A DNA stretch of 18,398 nucleotides from Stramenopiles sp. TOSAG23-3 (taxonomy: Eukaryota > Sar), in NCBI GenBank assembly GCA_900128585.1, contig LT642427.1:1-18398 (forward strand), read 5' to 3'. A program made the position numbers and the translations under genes. This document shows, in pieces, positions 15,686 to 18,398 of this stretch (positions are counted from its first letter, which is position 1; every line of letters starts with the position of its first letter). A model generated the notes under the pieces. The model did not search any database. It saw nothing but the letters and a program-made list of their open reading frames with translations, and had not been told where the DNA came from.

Positions 15686-16789
15686 ATGAGTTCATTGAAG
15701 GGAGTTTTAAAATTGAACAAAGAGCAGTACAATGATGATCAAGAGAGGAAACGGAGGCACACCTTTGCAATCGGGGATTTGGTGAGCATCGCGCCGCACA
15801 CCAAGCGCCCTAAATCGGGATGGAAGAGTCGAAAGGGAGAAGTGGGAACAGTTGTCACAATTTTATCACACTTGGACGACCCTGCCGTTTACATCGAGTT
15901 CCCCAGGTTTCAGGACAAATTTAGAACCCACGAGCTGGTGCACGTTAGAGACGTCAATCGCAAAGAGTATTTTGAGACGGCCAAGTTTTTGCACCGAGCA
16001 ATGCGGTACGAAGATTGTCTGGGAAACGTAGAGGCCGGGGCGTGCATCGTCCAGGGAAAAGACCTCTCAGTTTGTGAGCGAAGCATGCTGTCCAAGGCTT
16101 TCAAAGCCGTCTTTAGAACGTACGAAAAAAGCGCAAATGCCTTGCTCGCCGTTGCCGCGAAGACGTACGAGGAGGGGAAGCGCAGGGTTATTGCAAAGTA
16201 CCTGTTGGAGGTTACCGAGGAATACATGGCCCGTATTGAAGAGTCGATATTCTTGATCGAAAAAGTGCTTCTCCCGAACGCCCACAGGACGCACAATTCA
16301 GTGAACATTGTGTTTTTGTACAAGATAAAAGGAGATATGTTGCGGCGGATTCACAAGTTCTACCCCCCGGGCAATCCCCGGGGAAAGATACAGAGGCGGT
16401 CGCACAAAGCTTACATGTACGGTCTGCGACTTGCGAAAAGGGGGGAAAAGAGTTTGTGCGGGCCATTAGACTGCGCAAATGCGATTCGGCTCAGTATTGC
16501 ATTGAATTTTTCAGTATACCTGCACGACATTGAGAAATCCCCTCAGCGCGCCATCGGGCACACGAAGAAAGCTTTTGACGACGCCACGTCAACGGTGGAG
16601 TTTTTGCCAGAGCGCGAGTACAAAAATAGCATGGCGATCATGTCTCAGATGAGGGATAATTTAGACAGGTGGACGAACCAGATTGTTCAAGAGAGCTCGT
16701 TTCAAACTGTGCTTTGGAGCAACGATGCAACAGGGGACCGTAAAGTTGGTGTGCTCGAAGGAGGAGACAGTGGGTTTGTCTGGGAGTAG
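15686..16789 (+). CDS. Divergent 14-3-3 fused to an N-terminal MIB/HERC2-like domain
   Basis: 367 residues, about 110 longer than normal 14-3-3. After a Lys-rich start, residues 26-88 form a small beta-rich domain (FAIGDLVSIAP, SGWKSRKGEVGTVVTI, VYIEFP, HELVHV). Its G-D-x-V...GW...G-x-V-G-x-V...F...EL-x-x-V pattern resembles the SH3-like repeats of MIB/HERC2 and plant KEG ubiquitin ligases. Residues 94-332 are 14-3-3: LPNA at 197, YKIKGDMLRR, IRLSIALNFSVYL and MRDNLDRW. By ungapped alignment with the neighbouring paralogue, K140, R220, N274, N325 and W329 of the groove are kept. R57 has become E147, Y127 has become R221, E184 has become D281, and the W60-R61 pair has become A150-N151. The charge reversal suggests altered or lost phosphopeptide binding. 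The C-terminal tail is divergent. Fusion partner and function are inferred; the 14-3-3 assignment is firm. Confidence 0.88.
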   Translation: MSSLKGVLKLNKEQYNDDQERKRRHTFAIGDLVSIAPHTKRPKSGWKSRKGEVGTVVTILSHLDDPAVYIEFPRFQDKFRTHELVHVRDVNRKEYFETAKFLHRAMRYEDCLGNVEAGACIVQGKDLSVCERSMLSKAFKAVFRTYEKSANALLAVAAKTYEEGKRRVIAKYLLEVTEEYMARIEESIFLIEKVLLPNAHRTHNSVNIVFLYKIKGDMLRRIHKFYPPGNPRGKIQRRSHKAYMYGLRLAKRGEKSLCGPLDCANAIRLSIALNFSVYLHDIEKSPQRAIGHTKKAFDDATSTVEFLPEREYKNSMAIMSQMRDNLDRWTNQIVQESSFQTVLWSNDATGDRKVGVLEGGDSGFVWE

Positions 16790-16943
16790 TGAGTAAGTGC
16801 GCACGAATAATTAAATTAAACCAGGGAGGGGGGAAGACTACCACTGTTCGTACATTTTAACGCTTTTAGTCACACTTACACTACACTTCTAAAGAACAGC
16901 CATTTCTTTTGTTCTTAGCCACACACTTATACACACGATTTAA
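16790..16943. other. Short convergent 3' spacer
   Basis: Only 154 bp separate the stop codon of the 14-3-3 fusion (rightward) from that of PI31 (leftward), so their 3' UTRs must be short or overlap. The sequence contains AATTAAATTAA and CA-rich DNA. Possible poly(A) signals are not distinct. Confidence 0.6.
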
Positions 16944-17948
16944 TCAAAAGAACTGATCCCCTTCAAAACCAGGCATTCTCATGTGGTCATTGTCGGGGGC
17001 CCCAAACGTTGGCCCTCTACGGCCGCCCCTCGGGCCGCCAAAAGGCTGCGGGACCCCTGGTCCAAAGGGGTCAAATTTTGCGCCAGGCGGAACACCAGGG
17101 GGCCGCACTCCCCCAATTCCGGAGTAAAAAGGATTATCGGGGTTGGCGGGTCGCCGGTTTTGAAACATGGGGTGTCCTGGCCCGACGAGGCTCCCGCCCC
17201 CGCGGCTTTGTCCGGGAAAGACGGGCCGAGGCGTTAGGTTTGGGCCGAGGTCATCGTGCCCCACGCTCGTGGCCGGAAACGCCGGGGCCCCTCGACCCGC
17301 CGGGGCACCCTGCCTTTCGAAGACAGGCTCGGGATTTTGCCGTTCTACTTGAGGCCCAGGGCGTTTCTTGCTCGAAGTGGTTTTCGAGTCTTGTAATGCA
17401 ACACTCTTTACCTGCAAGGAGGCACTCTTCTTCTTCTTCGGCTCTCGGCCCAAGAGAGGGGAGAGCATGTTCACATCTACCAAATCACGCAGCGGGGCAA
17501 CTCTGTCTACGGCATCTTCGACTTTCTTCGCATATTCTAGGGTGCCCTGAACATCGTTTGAGGCCTTCCACACGCCCTCTTTAGGCAGCTTAGTCGGTAC
17601 AACGAAGTCGTCCACGGCCATTTCAAAATCGTGCATAACCTTAGAGCCTTGCGCGGTCGCGTGGAACGCCAACATACCGTCCACGGCGATGGCTTTAAGA
17701 ACAACCCGGGTGCCGTTAATTTGAGCGTGGGTGTAGGAAAAAGAGTAATTAACCCCGTCTTTGCCTTTCCAATCGTTCGGTAATGCACCACTGGCGCACT
17801 GACACACAAAACCGTTCTGGACAAAAAGCGTATGAACAACCAAGACCAACAAATCGGTGCGCGCAGCAATACGCGAGCTCATTGCAGCGACAGTGGGGGC
17901 AACGCCTTCGTCCTTGAAGACACACCCGCCGCGGGGGACGCTGACCAT
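16944..17948 (-). CDS. PSMF1: Proteasome regulator PI31 (PSMF1-like)
   Basis: 334 residues from the first ATG of this frame (17948). An FP domain occupies about 16-154, with RTDLLVLVVHTLFVQNGFVCQ near its start and RVVLKAIAVDGMLAFHA in its core. A Lys/Pro-rich linker follows. The C-terminal Pro/Gly-rich region carries the PI31 pattern: DDLGP at 232-236, GGGSLVGPGHP at 240-250 and PPGAKFDPFGP at 287-297. The chain ends in DQFF. PI31 normally ends in an HbYX-like motif used for proteasome contact; here Phe replaces the Tyr and Gln the hydrophobic residue, so that contact may be altered. PI31 proteins bind and modulate the 20S proteasome and its assembly or transport. The N-terminus is uncertain: another frame starts at an ATG at 18093, just below a TATA-like box, and runs into this one. 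The gene is GC-rich at the 3' end owing to Pro/Gly codons. Confidence 0.92.
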   Translation of the reverse strand: MVSVPRGGCVFKDEGVAPTVAAMSSRIAARTDLLVLVVHTLFVQNGFVCQCASGALPNDWKGKDGVNYSFSYTHAQINGTRVVLKAIAVDGMLAFHATAQGSKVMHDFEMAVDDFVVPTKLPKEGVWKASNDVQGTLEYAKKVEDAVDRVAPLRDLVDVNMLSPLLGREPKKKKSASLQVKSVALQDSKTTSSKKRPGPQVERQNPEPVFERQGAPAGRGAPAFPATSVGHDDLGPNLTPRPVFPGQSRGGGSLVGPGHPMFQNRRPANPDNPFYSGIGGVRPPGVPPGAKFDPFGPGVPQPFGGPRGGRRGPTFGAPDNDHMRMPGFEGDQFF

Positions 17949-17978
17949 CGCCAGTACTATACAAGACCTTTCTAGCTC

Positions 17979-18093
17979 ATCCAACAACCTGCTTTTTAGA
18001 AACCCAGCGGGAATTTTCTATCTGGTTTGCATCTTCCAACGCTGGATCGCCCCCTAGAAGCTCAAACCCGTCAGCGGTCGCAAAAGAGGACAT
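17979..18093 (-). other. Upstream open frame, possible true PI31 N-terminus
   Basis: From ATG at 18093 the minus strand reads MSSFATADGFELLGGDPALE and continues to a stop at 17977-17979, 38 codons in all. This frame is offset by one base from PI31, whose own frame is open from about 18013. Skipping one base near 17983 would give KKQVVDELERSCIVLAMVS, a smooth join. A 79-nt segment starting GTTTGAG and ending AAGCAG would also restore the frame if spliced out. Otherwise it is an upstream regulatory ORF overlapping the PI31 leader. Confidence 0.35.
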
Positions 18094-18134
18094 GCTTATT
18101 GCTGGTTTACAAAAGTATAACACGCACACTCAAA

Positions 18135-18144
18135 GTTTATATAC
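18135..18144 (-). promoter_or_regulatory. TATA-like box for PI31
   Basis: The minus strand reads GTATATAAAC, a good TATA match, 42 bp before the ATG at 18093 and about 187 bp before the ATG at 17948. Its nearness to 18093 supports translation beginning there. Confidence 0.45.
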
Positions 18145-18398
18145 ACCTAATTTATTCACACAGTAACTCTTTCTGTTTCTACTCTCTTCTTTACATAAAA
18201 AAGATGAAATCCAGAAGTTAACTTCAATTTATGTAATTACAATCTTCTTCTCTCAATTCTTCTTTCCATTTCTTCTTTCGTTCCATTTCTTCTTAGTTAG
18301 TAGTATATTATAGTTTTTTTAGAGCTTTTTTAGTTATACCTGAATGTGGTGGTAACTAACAAACAAGAAGAAGGCTCCTCCACCATATCATCCTTCAA

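Larger units (their letters stand above)
17949..18398. other. Upstream flank of PI31
   Basis: Apart from the upstream frame (17979-18093) and a TATA-like box (18135-18144), this flank is AT-rich and pyrimidine-rich, with imperfect TTCTTCTTTC/ATT repeats at about 18243-18295. No further gene is visible before the window ends. Confidence 0.6.

Noticed and set aside
17009-17584. 191-codon plus-strand frame opposite PI31
   Set aside because: Arises from GC-rich Pro/Gly codons of PI31 on the other strand; it is low complexity with no domain.
1-18398. CRISPR array, insertion sequence, intact transposon, rRNA or tRNA
   Set aside because: No regularly spaced repeats, transposase or reverse-transcriptase domains, or RNA gene folds were found. 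The gene content is nuclear eukaryotic.

Overview
The window is nuclear DNA from an intron-poor eukaryote, most likely a unicellular protist or alga. It encodes eukaryote-specific proteins: 14-3-3, CacyBP/SIP, the proteasome regulator PI31, a tandem-GAF protein and a BolA protein with a mitochondrial-type presequence. Genes lie on both strands and are not in operons. They are long, GC-balanced open frames separated by very AT-rich spacers full of homopolymers, microsatellites and TATA-like boxes. I saw no convincing spliceosomal intron, tRNA, rRNA, CRISPR array or intact transposon. I cannot name the lineage from the sequence alone.

Layout: (1) 114-1322 (-), a protein of two GAF domains with no output domain. 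(2) 2339-7920 (+), one giant coiled-coil protein split into two frames at about 4058-4126. (3) 7921-8420, an AT-rich spacer followed by an abruptly GC-richer patch that reads like decayed coding sequence. (4) 8421-9758 (-), an unrecognised basic, probably nuclear, protein with a faint histone-fold-like segment. (5) 10679-11488 (-), CacyBP/SIP. (6) 11489-13242, a 1.75-kb divergent spacer holding microsatellites and an unusual start-less open frame. (7) 13243-13998 (+), canonical 14-3-3, with a candidate RNA hairpin downstream. (8) 14410-14835 (-), mitochondrial-type BolA. (9) 15686-16789 (+), a divergent 14-3-3 fused behind a small beta-rich, MIB/HERC2-like domain. (10) 16944-17948 (-), PI31, whose N-terminus may extend to 18093 through another frame break.

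The genes do not form one pathway, although several concern phosphoprotein binding and protein turnover (14-3-3, CacyBP/SIP, PI31, and a MIB/HERC2-like domain of the type found in ubiquitin ligases). The most novel item is the 14-3-3 fusion. Two key groove positions are altered (Arg to Glu, Tyr to Arg), and it lies beside a canonical paralogue in the same orientation. The next most notable are the frame break in the giant coiled-coil gene, the start-less open frame at 12390-12737 and the orphan nuclear protein.
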